In this document: positions 50,149-57,717 of the stretch, in pieces | Layout of the letters: every line of letters begins with the position of its first letter | How positions within the stretch are numbered: the stretch's first letter is position 1 | Source of the DNA: Streptomyces abyssomicinicus | Lineage (GTDB): Bacteria; Actinomycetota; Actinomycetes; Streptomycetales; Streptomycetaceae | Length of the DNA stretch: 64,000 nucleotides | Reading direction: 5' to 3' | Assembly: GCF_008974245.1 (NCBI RefSeq) | Contig: NZ_BBZI01000011.1 | Location: 1-64,000 of the forward strand | Made by a program: the position numbers and the translations under genes | Notes under the pieces: model-generated | What the model saw: the letters and a program-made list of their open reading frames with translations, nothing else | Database searches by the model: none | Told to the model about the DNA's origin: nothing

Positions 50149-50246
50149 GGCGCGCGGGCCTTCCGGAGTGCGCGGGACCCGCGAGACCCGCGGGGGTGCC
50201 GGCGGAGATGCCGGCGGGGTTGTGCTGGTCCTGGAGCCGCAGGGGC

Positions 50247-50265
50247 CCCGCCCGGAACGGGCGGG
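50247..50265 (+). terminator. Hairpin after the asparaginase gene
   Basis: Arms CCCGCCCG (50247-50254) and CGGGCGGG (50258-50265) with a GAA loop, about 100 bp after the asparaginase stop. Confidence 0.6.
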
Positions 50266-50485
50266 CGCCCTGCCGTGAACTCTCCTGGGCGGTCTCCTTC
50301 CGGCCTGGTGATGCGGTGGTCGGTGATCGATGAGTGGTGCCTGGTGCCTGGTGCCTGGTGCGGTGGTGCATCCGTAGCGTGCTCTTCAGTTGTGGTGGTG
50401 CGCTCCCGGCTCCCCTCCGGAGAGGAGCGCTGCCGTGTCTCACGGCCGTTGACGCCAACCGCCCGAGTCCGCGGCCAGGTTGGGC

Positions 50486-50502
50486 GAGTTGGCGACCAAC
50501 TC
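50486..50502. promoter_or_regulatory. Palindrome GAGTTGG-CGA-CCAACTC, possible DevA site
   Basis: A perfect 7-bp inverted repeat in a locally AT-richer stretch. The same TTGG/CCAA half-sites recur upstream of devA, so it is a candidate binding site for the GntR regulator DevA. Confidence 0.5.
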
Positions 50503-50589
50503 ATCTGTAGTTGTATCCATCTTGCTTGTCCGCTGAACCACCTTTTCGGCAACTCCCCATATTTGGCGTGAAGTTGTAGGCTTGGCGGG

Positions 50590-50781
50590 TCAGACGACGG
50601 GCGAGGTGACCGTCGCGGCGAGCACCACCGCACCGGCGGAGCTGCACGTCGGGCTGTTGGCCTTGTGGCCGACGGTCAGGAGCAGCAGGCCGACGAGTCC
50701 GGCCGTGCCGTACCTCATCTCGACGTACCGCTCGAGTGCCGCGACGGTGAGGGCTGCGGCGAGTGCGGCAAGGGCGGGCAC
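50590..50781 (-). CDS. Small membrane protein next to devA, unknown function
   Basis: 63 residues: VPALAALAAALTVAALERYV, then EMRYGTAGLVGLLLLTVGHK and an Ala/Val/Ser-rich C-terminus with a hydrophobic patch. Two hydrophobic segments predict a membrane protein. GTG at 50781 has GGAGG 5 nt upstream. Divergent from devA, with which it shares a 200-bp spacer full of TTGG/CCAA half-sites, so co-regulation by DevA is plausible. Confidence 0.7.
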   Translation of the reverse strand: MPALAALAAALTVAALERYVEMRYGTAGLVGLLLLTVGHKANSPTCSSAGAVVLAATVTSPVV

Positions 50782-50860
50782 GGATGCCTCCAGGGGTCTC
50801 GGGTCTCAGGGTGTCCGGTGCGTGGTTCTCTCCCGGTGGTGGACGTGCGGCCAACTCGGT

Positions 50861-50886
50861 CCAACTTTGCCAAGCGTCCAAGTTGG
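50861..50886. promoter_or_regulatory. Inverted repeat upstream of devA
   Basis: CCAACTT (50861-50867) and AAGTTGG (50880-50886) are separated by 12 bp. Further half-sites (CCAACTC at 50851, CAGTTGG at 50900, ACCAACC at 50918) flank it. The block is placed between the divergent small membrane gene and devA, where an autorepressor would act. Confidence 0.6.
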
Positions 50887-50979
50887 TTGAAGTTATGTCC
50901 AGTTGGTGGTTCGTGAAACCAACCTCCGTAATATGCACGGAAGTTGTACCGTTTGGTCGTGACTCAGGAGAACGTGGCG

Positions 50980-51858
50980 GTGACTGGCAACAGGAGACTC
51001 TCGTCCCATGAGATCGCCGAGGTGCTGCGCGACCGGATCCAGGCGGGGGAGCTCAAGGCGGGCGACCGTCTGCCCACCCAGGCCGAGCTCGCGGTGGAGT
51101 TCGGCGTGGAGCGCGGTGCCGTGCGTCAGGCGCTGCGTACCTTGCAGGAGCTCGGGCTGCTGACCAATGTGAGCAAGGGCAGCCCGCCGCGGATCGCGGA
51201 GCGGCGTCCCCCGTCGGGTGAGCCGCGCTCGGCCATGGTGGGGCTGGCGCCCCGGCTGGTGCAGGCGTTCCAGGAGCCGGCGGTGCGGATCGACGCGGTC
51301 TGCCTGACGGCCGAGACGCTGATGCTGGCGCTCGCCGAGCCGCTGCGGCTGGTCCACGAGGGCCGGGTCCGGCCGGAATCCATCGACGTGCGGATCCTGG
51401 TCCCCTCCCGGAACATCAACCTAGCCTTCCCGGTCCCGGTCGAGGGGCGCCGCAAGCGTGCCGACGGCGACCTCGAGCCGCCCGACCCGGTCCACGAGTG
51501 GTGGCTGGCGCAGCGCAACGCCCAGGGCCACGTCCTGCGCCACAACCTGCGGATGCTGCGGCACTCGCACGGCGTCGACGTCCGGGTGACCTTCCGGGCG
51601 CTGCCGTTCACCCCGCCGGTGAAGCTCTACCTGCTCAACGGCTCCGAGGCGCTGATGGCCTACTACATGATCACGCGGCGCGAGGAGACGGTCGGCGAGA
51701 GCGAGGCCGTGGAGGTTTTCGACGGGATGAGCGCGGAGTCCCTGCTCTTCTCCTTCGAGCGCGCCGGGGCGTCACGGGACGCGGCGTTCGTGGAACAGTC
51801 GCAGAAGTGGTTCGACGCCCTCTGGGAAACCATCACCAGCGACCTGACACTGTCGTGA
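50980..51858 (+). CDS. devA: GntR-family developmental regulator DevA
   Basis: 292 residues. An N-terminal winged helix (SSHEIAEVLRDRIQAGELKA, PTQAELAVEFGVERGAVRQA) precedes a large C-terminal domain of about 210 residues with HNLRMLRHSHGVDVRVTF. The adjacent small HAD-like gene and the sequence match DevA/DevB of S. coelicolor, where DevA is needed for aerial development and represses its own gene. GTG at 50980 is chosen for AGGAG 9 nt upstream; earlier GTGs at 50959 and 50974 are alternatives. Confidence 0.85.
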   Translation: MTGNRRLSSHEIAEVLRDRIQAGELKAGDRLPTQAELAVEFGVERGAVRQALRTLQELGLLTNVSKGSPPRIAERRPPSGEPRSAMVGLAPRLVQAFQEPAVRIDAVCLTAETLMLALAEPLRLVHEGRVRPESIDVRILVPSRNINLAFPVPVEGRRKRADGDLEPPDPVHEWWLAQRNAQGHVLRHNLRMLRHSHGVDVRVTFRALPFTPPVKLYLLNGSEALMAYYMITRREETVGESEAVEVFDGMSAESLLFSFERAGASRDAAFVEQSQKWFDALWETITSDLTLS

Positions 51859-52598
51859 TGGCCCCTCATGTGATGACCGCCGAGGCGGACCGCCTCGTCT
51901 CCCGCGCCCGTGTCGTGCTCCTGGCCCTCGACGGCCCCCTCTGCCGGCTCTTCCCGCCGGGCGGGGAGGAACTGCGTCAGCTCGCCGACGACCTGTGCGG
52001 ACTGGTCGCCCGGCGCGGCGGACCGGACGCCGCCGGACAGCTCCCGGACGCCCCACGGGCCGGCCGCGATCCCTACGCGGTGCTGGCCGCGGTGGCCGAG
52101 GGGGCGGACACGGCCCTCGCGACCGCTGTACGCGAGCGGGTGACCGCGGCCGAGCTGCAGGCCGTGCCGAGGGCCGTGCCCACGCCCTGGGCCGACCCGC
52201 TGGTGCGCACCTGGGCCTCGCTCGGCGTGCGCACCGCCGTGGTGACCCGGCACGCGGCCGAGGCGGCGAGCCGCTACGTGGCGGGGCGCGGCCTCACCGA
52301 GGCGCTGCCGAGGGTGTGCGGCCGGGGTACCGGGCGCCGTGACGAGTTCGGCTACACGCTGGCCGGGGCGCTCGCCTCCCTGGACGCCACGCGGGAGGAG
52401 GCCCTGTTCGTCGGGGAGACCCCCGCCCATCTCGCGGCGGCCCGCGCGGCCGGAGTGCCCTTCCTCGGGCACGCGCGGAGCGAGGTGAGGGAGCGGCAGC
52501 TGGTGGAAGCGGGCGCCCAACACCTGGTCGGATCGCTGAAGTTCGTGCTCGACGCACTCACCGGCACCGCCGGACGGACTCCCGTCACCCCTTGCTAA
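51858..52598 (+). CDS. devB: HAD-like protein DevB, nucleophile not conserved
   Basis: 246 residues with HAD hydrolase layout. Motif I reads VLLALDGPLCRLF, motif II VRTAVVTRHA, and motif IV ALFVGETPAHLAAARAAGVP. The usual first Asp of the DxDGT motif is replaced by Ala, though the second Asp is kept. The ATG overlaps the devA stop by one base, so the pair is co-translated. Known in S. coelicolor as a developmental gene next to devA. Loss of the nucleophile questions phosphatase activity. Confidence 0.82.
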   Translation: MAPHVMTAEADRLVSRARVVLLALDGPLCRLFPPGGEELRQLADDLCGLVARRGGPDAAGQLPDAPRAGRDPYAVLAAVAEGADTALATAVRERVTAAELQAVPRAVPTPWADPLVRTWASLGVRTAVVTRHAAEAASRYVAGRGLTEALPRVCGRGTGRRDEFGYTLAGALASLDATREEALFVGETPAHLAAARAAGVPFLGHARSEVRERQLVEAGAQHLVGSLKFVLDALTGTAGRTPVTPC

Positions 52599-52620
52599 CA
52601 GGGCGCTTGCAAAAGTTAGC
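52594..52620. promoter_or_regulatory. GCTAAC/GTTAGC inverted repeat
   Basis: Perfect 6-bp arms (52594-52599 and 52615-52620), 15-bp spacer, overlapping the presumed -35 region (TTGCAA) of the XRE regulator gene 22 bp downstream. A likely autoregulatory site. Confidence 0.55.
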
Positions 52621-52641
52621 GCGGGGTGGCACGGTGTGGTC

Positions 52642-53088
52642 ATGGCATCGCTCAACGTCGGTGGTCTCGGGGAGTACCTGCGCGAGCAACGGCGCAACGC
52701 GCAGCTTTCGCTGCGTCAGCTCGCCGACGCCGCGGGGGTGTCGAACCCCTACCTGAGCCAGATCGAGCGCGGTCTGCGCAAGCCCAGCGCCGAGGTCCTC
52801 CAGCAGGTCGCCAAGGCGCTGAGGATCTCCGCCGAAACTCTCTACGTCCGGGCGGGCATTCTCGACGCCGAACGGGGCAGCGGCTTTGCGGACGACGGGA
52901 AGAGCGGTCCGGACACCCGGGCCGCCATCCTCGCCGACCCCGCGCTCACCGAGCGGCAGAAGCAGGCCCTGGTCCAGATCTACGACGCCTTCCGCCACGA
53001 GAGCGGCGTGGGCGGTCCCGGGGCCGGCGGACCGCGCCCGGCCGACGGCGGGAGCGAGCCGCCCGCACGGGCGGAGGCGGACGCGTGA
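52642..53088 (+). CDS. XRE-family DNA-binding regulator
   Basis: 148 residues. An N-terminal Cro/C1 helix-turn-helix (about 10-70: LREQRRNAQLSLRQLADAAG, VSNPYLSQIERGLRKPSAEV) is followed by a short helix and a Gly/Pro/Ala-rich tail. The ATG at 52642 has a CACGGT -10-like element 6 nt upstream and no ribosome site, suggesting a leaderless mRNA. The next gene downstream is the HBHA-like protein, which it may control. Target genes are unknown. Confidence 0.88.
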   Translation: MASLNVGGLGEYLREQRRNAQLSLRQLADAAGVSNPYLSQIERGLRKPSAEVLQQVAKALRISAETLYVRAGILDAERGSGFADDGKSGPDTRAAILADPALTERQKQALVQIYDAFRHESGVGGPGAGGPRPADGGSEPPARAEADA

Positions 53089-53089
53089 C

Positions 53090-53190
53090 CCTCGGCGGCG
53101 CGACCGCCGGCAGCGAGGCCGGCGGCAGCGTGACCTGCAGAAGTGTGACTCCGACAGCCTGACCCAGAAGCGTGACCCTCAGAAGTAAGC
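53090..53190. repeat. Degenerate GCGTGACC-CAGAAG repeats
   Basis: Short direct repeats of GTGACC(T/C) followed by CAGAAG occur three times between the XRE and HBHA-like genes. Non-coding and of unknown meaning. Confidence 0.4.
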
Positions 53191-53210
53191 GATCCGGGAG
53201 GACCGTCCTC

Positions 53211-53813
53211 ATGGCCATCACCGACGACCTGCGCAAGACCCTGAGCGACCCGACGCCCCTCTACTTCGCCGCCGGTACCGCCGATCTGGCCCTCCAGCAG
53301 GCCCGTAAGGTGCCCGCCCTGGTCGAGCAGATCCGGGCCGAGGCGCCGGCCCGCATCGAGGCCGTGAAGGCCGCCGACCCCAAGGCCGTCCAGGAGAAGG
53401 CCGTGGCCCGCGTCAAGGAGACCACCACGGTCGTCCAGACCAAGGTCAACGAGGTGGTCGCCGGCCTCGAGCCCGACCTGAAGAAGCTCGGCGAGACCGC
53501 GCAGGGCCTGGCGCTGCGCGGCGTGGGCCGGGCCCTGGAGTACGCGGTCAAGGCCCGCGAGACGTACGAGCGGGTCGCCGAGCACGGCGAGCAGGCGGTC
53601 CGCGTCTGGCGCGGCGACGCGGCGGACGGCATCGTCGACGCCGCGGCGGCGGTCGAGCCGCGGGCCTCCCGCCCGGCGGCGTCGGTCACCCCGGTGGCGG
53701 AGCCGCCCGCCGAGACGACCGCGGAGGCCTCCGCCGCGGGGAAGAAGGCCGCCCCCGCCAAGAAGGCGCCGGCGCGGCGCACCACGAAGAAGCCCACGCC
53801 GCCCGCCGAGTGA
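53211..53813 (+). CDS. HBHA-like helical protein with Lys/Ala-rich tail
   Basis: 200 residues. A long amphipathic coiled-coil helix (about 25-145, AVKAADPKAVQEKAVARVKE and similar) is followed by an acidic/Ala stretch and a basic tail (KKAAPAKKAPARRTTKKPTP). This is the layout of mycobacterial heparin-binding hemagglutinin and its Streptomyces relatives. The Lys/Pro/Ala tail resembles histone-like C-termini and may bind nucleic acid or anionic polymers. ATG at 53211 has GGGAGG 10 nt upstream. Confidence 0.82.
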   Translation: MAITDDLRKTLSDPTPLYFAAGTADLALQQARKVPALVEQIRAEAPARIEAVKAADPKAVQEKAVARVKETTTVVQTKVNEVVAGLEPDLKKLGETAQGLALRGVGRALEYAVKARETYERVAEHGEQAVRVWRGDAADGIVDAAAAVEPRASRPAASVTPVAEPPAETTAEASAAGKKAAPAKKAPARRTTKKPTPPAE

Positions 53814-54071
53814 GCCGGTTCGCCACCGCCGCCACCGCCCTCGCCGCCATCGGCCCCGCCATCGCACCGTCACCGTCGGGCGGCGGTGGTGAGGGCCGGC
53901 GCCCGCGGGTGCCCGGTGCTTCGGCCGGGTAAGGGAGCACCGACAGGCCGGACAGGCATCGACGAGCACGGGCAACCGGGCAGGGCCACGGGCGCGGAGA
54001 CGAGTACCGTGGCTGACAAGGGCTGACAGGACCTCCCCCAGGACCCCTCCCCGGGCCCGGGCGACCTGAGA

Positions 54072-54431
54072 GTGGTGGTGGACGTTGTGCTGATGCAGGG
54101 CTTCAGCAACCTGATGTATCTGCTGAACCTGGCGCTGATCGTCTTCAGCGGGTTCGCGCTGGTGGACGCGGCGATCCGCCGCGAGGACGGCTACCGCGCC
54201 GCCGACAAGCAGACCAAGCCGTTCTGGCTGATCATCCTGGGGCTCGCCTTCGTGGTGAACCTGATCTTCCCGATCCTGTCGTTCCTGCCGATCATCGGTC
54301 TGATCGCCACGATCGTGTACGTGGTCGACGTGCGACCCGCGTTGCGCAGCCTCCCCGGCGGCGGGCGCAAGCGCACGCGGGGCGGATCCAGCAGCGACGG
54401 CCCGTACGGCCCGTACAACGGCGGCCGCTGA
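54072..54431 (+). CDS. DUF2516 membrane protein
   Basis: 119 residues. Two membrane helices (about 14-32 and 54-85) and a basic, Gly/Ser/Tyr-rich tail. The pattern FALVDAAIRREDGYRAADKQ followed by TKPFWLIILGLA is typical of actinobacterial DUF2516. Function unknown. Several GTGs (54072-54080) and an ATG at 54093 are candidate starts; no strong ribosome site discriminates. A 258-bp gap before it shows no gene. Confidence 0.78.
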   Translation: MVVDVVLMQGFSNLMYLLNLALIVFSGFALVDAAIRREDGYRAADKQTKPFWLIILGLAFVVNLIFPILSFLPIIGLIATIVYVVDVRPALRSLPGGGRKRTRGGSSSDGPYGPYNGGR

Positions 54432-54469
54432 GACCCGTACCGCCGTACCGCGGCGGCGGGTGGCGGGGC

Positions 54470-55264
54470 CTACCAGATCGCCTCGACCCACTCCGGGTGG
54501 TCGATGAACGGGTTGCGGTTGTGCTGGTACGAGTCGTAGATGACCTGGTTGCGGCGCTCCTCGAAGGCGTCCGGCGGGTCCTCGTCGTTCCACGCCTTGA
54601 GTACGGCGAGCTTCCCCATGTACGGGTTGCTCCCGTTGTTCACGCTGCTGTTGACCTCCAGGTCGGCCCAGCCGTCGCCGCCCTCGTAGCGGACCGCCAT
54701 GTAGAAGATCATGCGGGCCACGTCGCCCTTGACGGCGTCGCGCGGCTCGAAGGAGTCGGAGTCGGTGAGACTGCCACCGCCGCCCGAGACGGTGCTGCCG
54801 CCGTTGTCGAAGTCCTTGTTGCCCCGGATGCTGTTGACCTGCACGTCCTCGGGGCGCAGGTGGTGCAGGTCGGTGCCGGGCCCGGTGGCCGTGCCGAAGT
54901 CGCCGTGCGACTTGGCCCAGACGTGTTCACGGTTCCAGTCACCGGTGTTGCCGCCGTTGAGCGACTTGCTGCGGGAGGCGCCCGAGTACAGCAGGATCAC
55001 GTTGGAGCTGTTCGACGGGTCCTGGTCGGTGGCCATCAGCGCGTTCCACACGGCCGAGTACGAGATCTTCGTCTGGCTGCTGGTGATCGTGTGCAGCGAG
55101 GACTTGAGGCTCGTGCCCGTCTTCCCGACCGCGTTCTTGTAGTACGTCGAGTCGTAGTCCGTCGTGGTGGCCGTGGCCGGCGTCGCGGCCAGGGTGGGAC
55201 CGGCGAGGAGGGTGGCGACGGCGAGGGCCAGCGCTCTGCGGTGGCGAGTGCGTATCGCGAGCAT
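54470..55264 (-). CDS. Secreted endonuclease I
   Basis: 264 residues. A signal peptide (about 1-33, LALAVATLLAGPTLAATPATA) precedes an endonuclease I (PF04231) domain with WNREHVWAKSHGDFG, DLHHLRPEDVQVNSIRGNKD and GDVARMIFYMAVRY. Family enzymes cleave DNA and sometimes RNA without sequence specificity in the medium. The start is ATG at 55264. The secreted nuclease may feed nucleotides to the phosphate-scavenging enzymes of the same region, which is inference. Confidence 0.9.
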   Translation of the reverse strand: MLAIRTRHRRALALAVATLLAGPTLAATPATATTTDYDSTYYKNAVGKTGTSLKSSLHTITSSQTKISYSAVWNALMATDQDPSNSSNVILLYSGASRSKSLNGGNTGDWNREHVWAKSHGDFGTATGPGTDLHHLRPEDVQVNSIRGNKDFDNGGSTVSGGGGSLTDSDSFEPRDAVKGDVARMIFYMAVRYEGGDGWADLEVNSSVNNGSNPYMGKLAVLKAWNDEDPPDAFEERRNQVIYDSYQHNRNPFIDHPEWVEAIW

Positions 55265-55733
55265 GCGGGGTGTCCGATCTACGCGTGTTGAGTGGACAGC
55301 TGGGAGCAGCTTGGCATGAGCATGCGGTCGCGTGGTGTCCTTCAGGTGCCGATTGGGTGACGGATTGCCTACGCGGCGTACGGGGCGGGGGGCCGCGTGC
55401 GGGGCGCGGCGGGTCCTCGCGCGGGAGGGGCGCGGCGGGCCGGGCGGGCCGGGTGGTTCCGGTGGTCCCGGTGGTCCCGGTGGTCTTGGCGGGCCGGCCG
55501 GCGGCACGCCGAGCAGGCCGTCCTGGAGGTGCTCCCCGAGCAGGACGAGACCGATCACGGACGCGGCCACCGGGTTGACCAGCGTGGTGACCGCCGGCGG
55601 TGCGCCGAGGCCGGAGCGGTAGGCCGTCTGCGCGATGAGCAGGCCAGGAGCCGTGGCCGCGGCCGGGGCCCGCGCAGGGGACGGGGCGGCCGGGGGCCGG
55701 GCGCCTCACCCGCGGCGGAGGCCGACGTCCCGG
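55265..55733. other. Intergenic region with a transporter remnant
   Basis: The stretch between the endonuclease and SpoIIE-phosphatase genes holds the end of a broken DMT transporter (listed below) and a 9-bp GGTGGTCCC-type repeat near 55435-55490. Nothing else supported. Confidence 0.6.
55505..55665 (-). pseudogene. DMT (EamA) transporter C-terminal remnant
   Basis: The minus strand encodes a 43-residue stretch, GLLIAQTAYRSGLGAPPAVT followed by TLVNPVAASVIGLVLLGEHL and QDG, that matches the last helices of EamA/DMT transporters. No start or earlier helices are found upstream, and the frame runs into collagen-like repeats. It is therefore a decayed fragment of a lost transporter gene. Confidence 0.65.
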
Positions 55734-57260
55734 CTAGCCCCGTTCGAGCAGCAGCACGGCCACGTCGTCGGTGAGTTCGCCACCGTTGAGCGAGCGGACC
55801 TCCGCCAGCGTCTCGCGGAGCAGCGGCTCACCGCTCAGGCCCGCGGCCAGATGGTGGCGGACCAGGTCGGCCATGCCGTCCTCGCCCAGCCGCTCGCCCT
55901 GGCCGTTGCCGTCCCGGCCCTCGATCAGGCCGTCCGTGTACAGCATCAGGCTCCAGGCGTCGCCCAGCCACATCTCGGTGCGCGGCCAGCGGGCGTCCGG
56001 CAGCAGCCCCAGTGCCGGGCCGTTCTCCTCGTAGGGGAGCAGGTGCGCGCCCTCGCCCGGGCGGGAGATCAGCGGCGGCGGGTGGCCCGCCAGACACACC
56101 CCGGCGCTGCGTCCGTCGGGCGCGATGTCGACCTGGCAGAGGGTGGCGAAGGTCTCCTCGCTGTGCCGCTCGTGTTCCAGGACCTTCTGGAGGGTGGTGA
56201 GCAGGTCGTCACCGCTCAGCCCGGCCAGCGTCAGCGCGCGCCAGGCGATGCGGAGCTCGACGCCGAGCGCCGCCTCGTCGGGGCCGTGGCCGGCCACGTC
56301 GCCGATCATCACGTGCACCGCCCCGTCCGGGGTGCGCACCGTGTCGTAGAAGTCCCCGCCGAGCAGGGCCCGGGAGCGGCCGGGTCGGTAGCGGGCCGCG
56401 AAACGCAGCAGGGAGCCGTCCAGGATGGGTGTGGGCAGCAGACCGCGCTCCAGGCGGGCGTTCTCCTGGGCCCGCATCCGGGACTCGGTCAGCCGCCGCT
56501 CCGCCGTGTCGGACCGCTTGCGCTCCACGGCGTAGCGGATGGCGCGGCGCAGCAGCCGCCCGTCGAGCTCGTCGCGGACCAGGTAGTCCTGCGCGCCGAC
56601 GCGCACCGCCTCGGGGCCACGCCGCTCGGCGTCGCCGGAACTGGTGAGGGCCAGGACGGCGTGCCGGGGCGCGATCCGCAGCACGTGCTTGAGCACGACC
56701 AGCTCGTCCTCGGCCGCGCCGTCCTCCGACGGGGCGGTCCGGCCGGGGGCGGGGAGGTCGAGATCGAGCAGGATGCAGTTCACGTCGTCGGTGAGGAGCC
56801 GCTCCGCCTCGGTGAGGTTGCGGGCGGTACGGACCCGTACGGGCCTGCCGTCGGAGGCGAGGAGTTCGGACACGACGGCGGAGCCGCCCGGGTCGGCCTC
56901 GATCAGCAGCAGCGTCAGCTGCGCCGGGGCGGGGGCCTTCTCGGCCACCGGGGCGCTGGACGCGGGGTTCTCCGGCGAGGGGTGCTCCTCGTGGTGCGGG
57001 TCGGCCTGGCGGACGTGGTCGTCGCGACAGGGGTCGTCGGGTCGGGTGCCGTGGTGGTGCGGGTCCTCGGGGAGGGCGTCGTCGCCCGCGGGCGGGACGG
57101 CGTGGGGGTTCGCCGGTGCCGCCGAGGTGACGGCCTCGGCCGTCTCCTGCGGGCGCGGAGCCTCCTCGGCGGGGGCGCCGTACGTCCAGGCGCCGAGGTC
57201 CGCCGCCGGATCGCTCTCCACGGACGGGACTGCCCGGGGCCGCGGTATGTGCATCGGCAT
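55734..57260 (-). CDS. Receiver-SpoIIE (PP2C) phosphatase
   Basis: 508 residues. An acidic Pro/His-rich N-terminus (1-112) is followed by a receiver domain (about 113-240, phospho-Asp in CILLDLDLPAPG, Lys-like segment DYLVRDEL), a short coiled coil (RLTESRMRAQENARLERGLL) and a SpoIIE/PP2C domain (about 280-508, metal sites in LLGGDFYD, IGDVAGHGPDEAA and ELTDDVAVLLL). Such proteins dephosphorylate anti-sigma antagonists. ATG at 57260 has GGAAGGA upstream. No partner anti-sigma gene is adjacent. Confidence 0.92.
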   Translation of the reverse strand: MPMHIPRPRAVPSVESDPAADLGAWTYGAPAEEAPRPQETAEAVTSAAPANPHAVPPAGDDALPEDPHHHGTRPDDPCRDDHVRQADPHHEEHPSPENPASSAPVAEKAPAPAQLTLLLIEADPGGSAVVSELLASDGRPVRVRTARNLTEAERLLTDDVNCILLDLDLPAPGRTAPSEDGAAEDELVVLKHVLRIAPRHAVLALTSSGDAERRGPEAVRVGAQDYLVRDELDGRLLRRAIRYAVERKRSDTAERRLTESRMRAQENARLERGLLPTPILDGSLLRFAARYRPGRSRALLGGDFYDTVRTPDGAVHVMIGDVAGHGPDEAALGVELRIAWRALTLAGLSGDDLLTTLQKVLEHERHSEETFATLCQVDIAPDGRSAGVCLAGHPPPLISRPGEGAHLLPYEENGPALGLLPDARWPRTEMWLGDAWSLMLYTDGLIEGRDGNGQGERLGEDGMADLVRHHLAAGLSGEPLLRETLAEVRSLNGGELTDDVAVLLLERG

Positions 57261-57693
57261 GGGTTCGGTTTCCTTCCCTCCCCCCGAGACGGCGGGATCG
57301 AGAGGGTTCGACGCCCACCGAGTGGGGACCTTAGCGGCTCACAAGGGCACAACGGAATGCCGGACAGCCCTCGGGAAGGACTGCCCGGCAGTGTCAAATG
57401 CCGCGTTCAGGAGCGCTTTTGGACAGGACGGCGGCCTCGGCGGGGATGACGAACGTCACGCGTCGGAGGGGGCCGGAAGAGCGGCCGGGGTGGAATGGGT
57501 CACTCCGTCCACCGGTCACCGGAACGTCCCGCAGCGGTACTTCGGTCCCGGTTGCGGCCTCCGGTGCTCCCTGCTCCAGGGGACGGGACTTGGTCCTCCT
57601 CGACGGAGGCGTCCCGCGGCCCTTCCAGACGGAGGCGCCCCGCAGCCCTTCCAGACGTAGGCGTTCCGCAGTCCTCCTCGACGTCGGCGTTCC
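57261..57693. other. Intergenic region ending in a 26-bp repeat array
   Basis: No supported gene between the SpoIIE phosphatase start and the NlpC/P60 stop. The half next to the NlpC/P60 gene is the 26-bp tandem repeat. The half next to the phosphatase is its promoter region. Confidence 0.6.
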
Positions 57694-57717
57694 TCAGTCC
57701 TCCTCGACGTTCGGCCG
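57595..57717. repeat. 26-bp tandem repeat at the NlpC/P60 3' end
   Basis: Four units in register (57595-57620, 57621-57646, 57647-57672, 57673-57698) and a partial fifth that lies within the gene's last codons. Consensus is close to CCTCCTCGACG-AGGCGTTCCGCAGT. The terminal V-E-E-D codons and stop of the gene are one repeat unit, so the array looks like serial duplication of the gene end. Confidence 0.85.

Larger units (their letters stand above)
50149..50589. other. Intergenic region with repeats and half-site clusters
   Basis: This 441-bp gap between the asparaginase and the small membrane gene holds a terminator hairpin, three CTGGTGC heptamers (about 50338-50360) and, near its right end, a TTGG/CCAA-rich, lower-GC stretch with a perfect palindrome listed separately. 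No supported gene. Confidence 0.6.
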
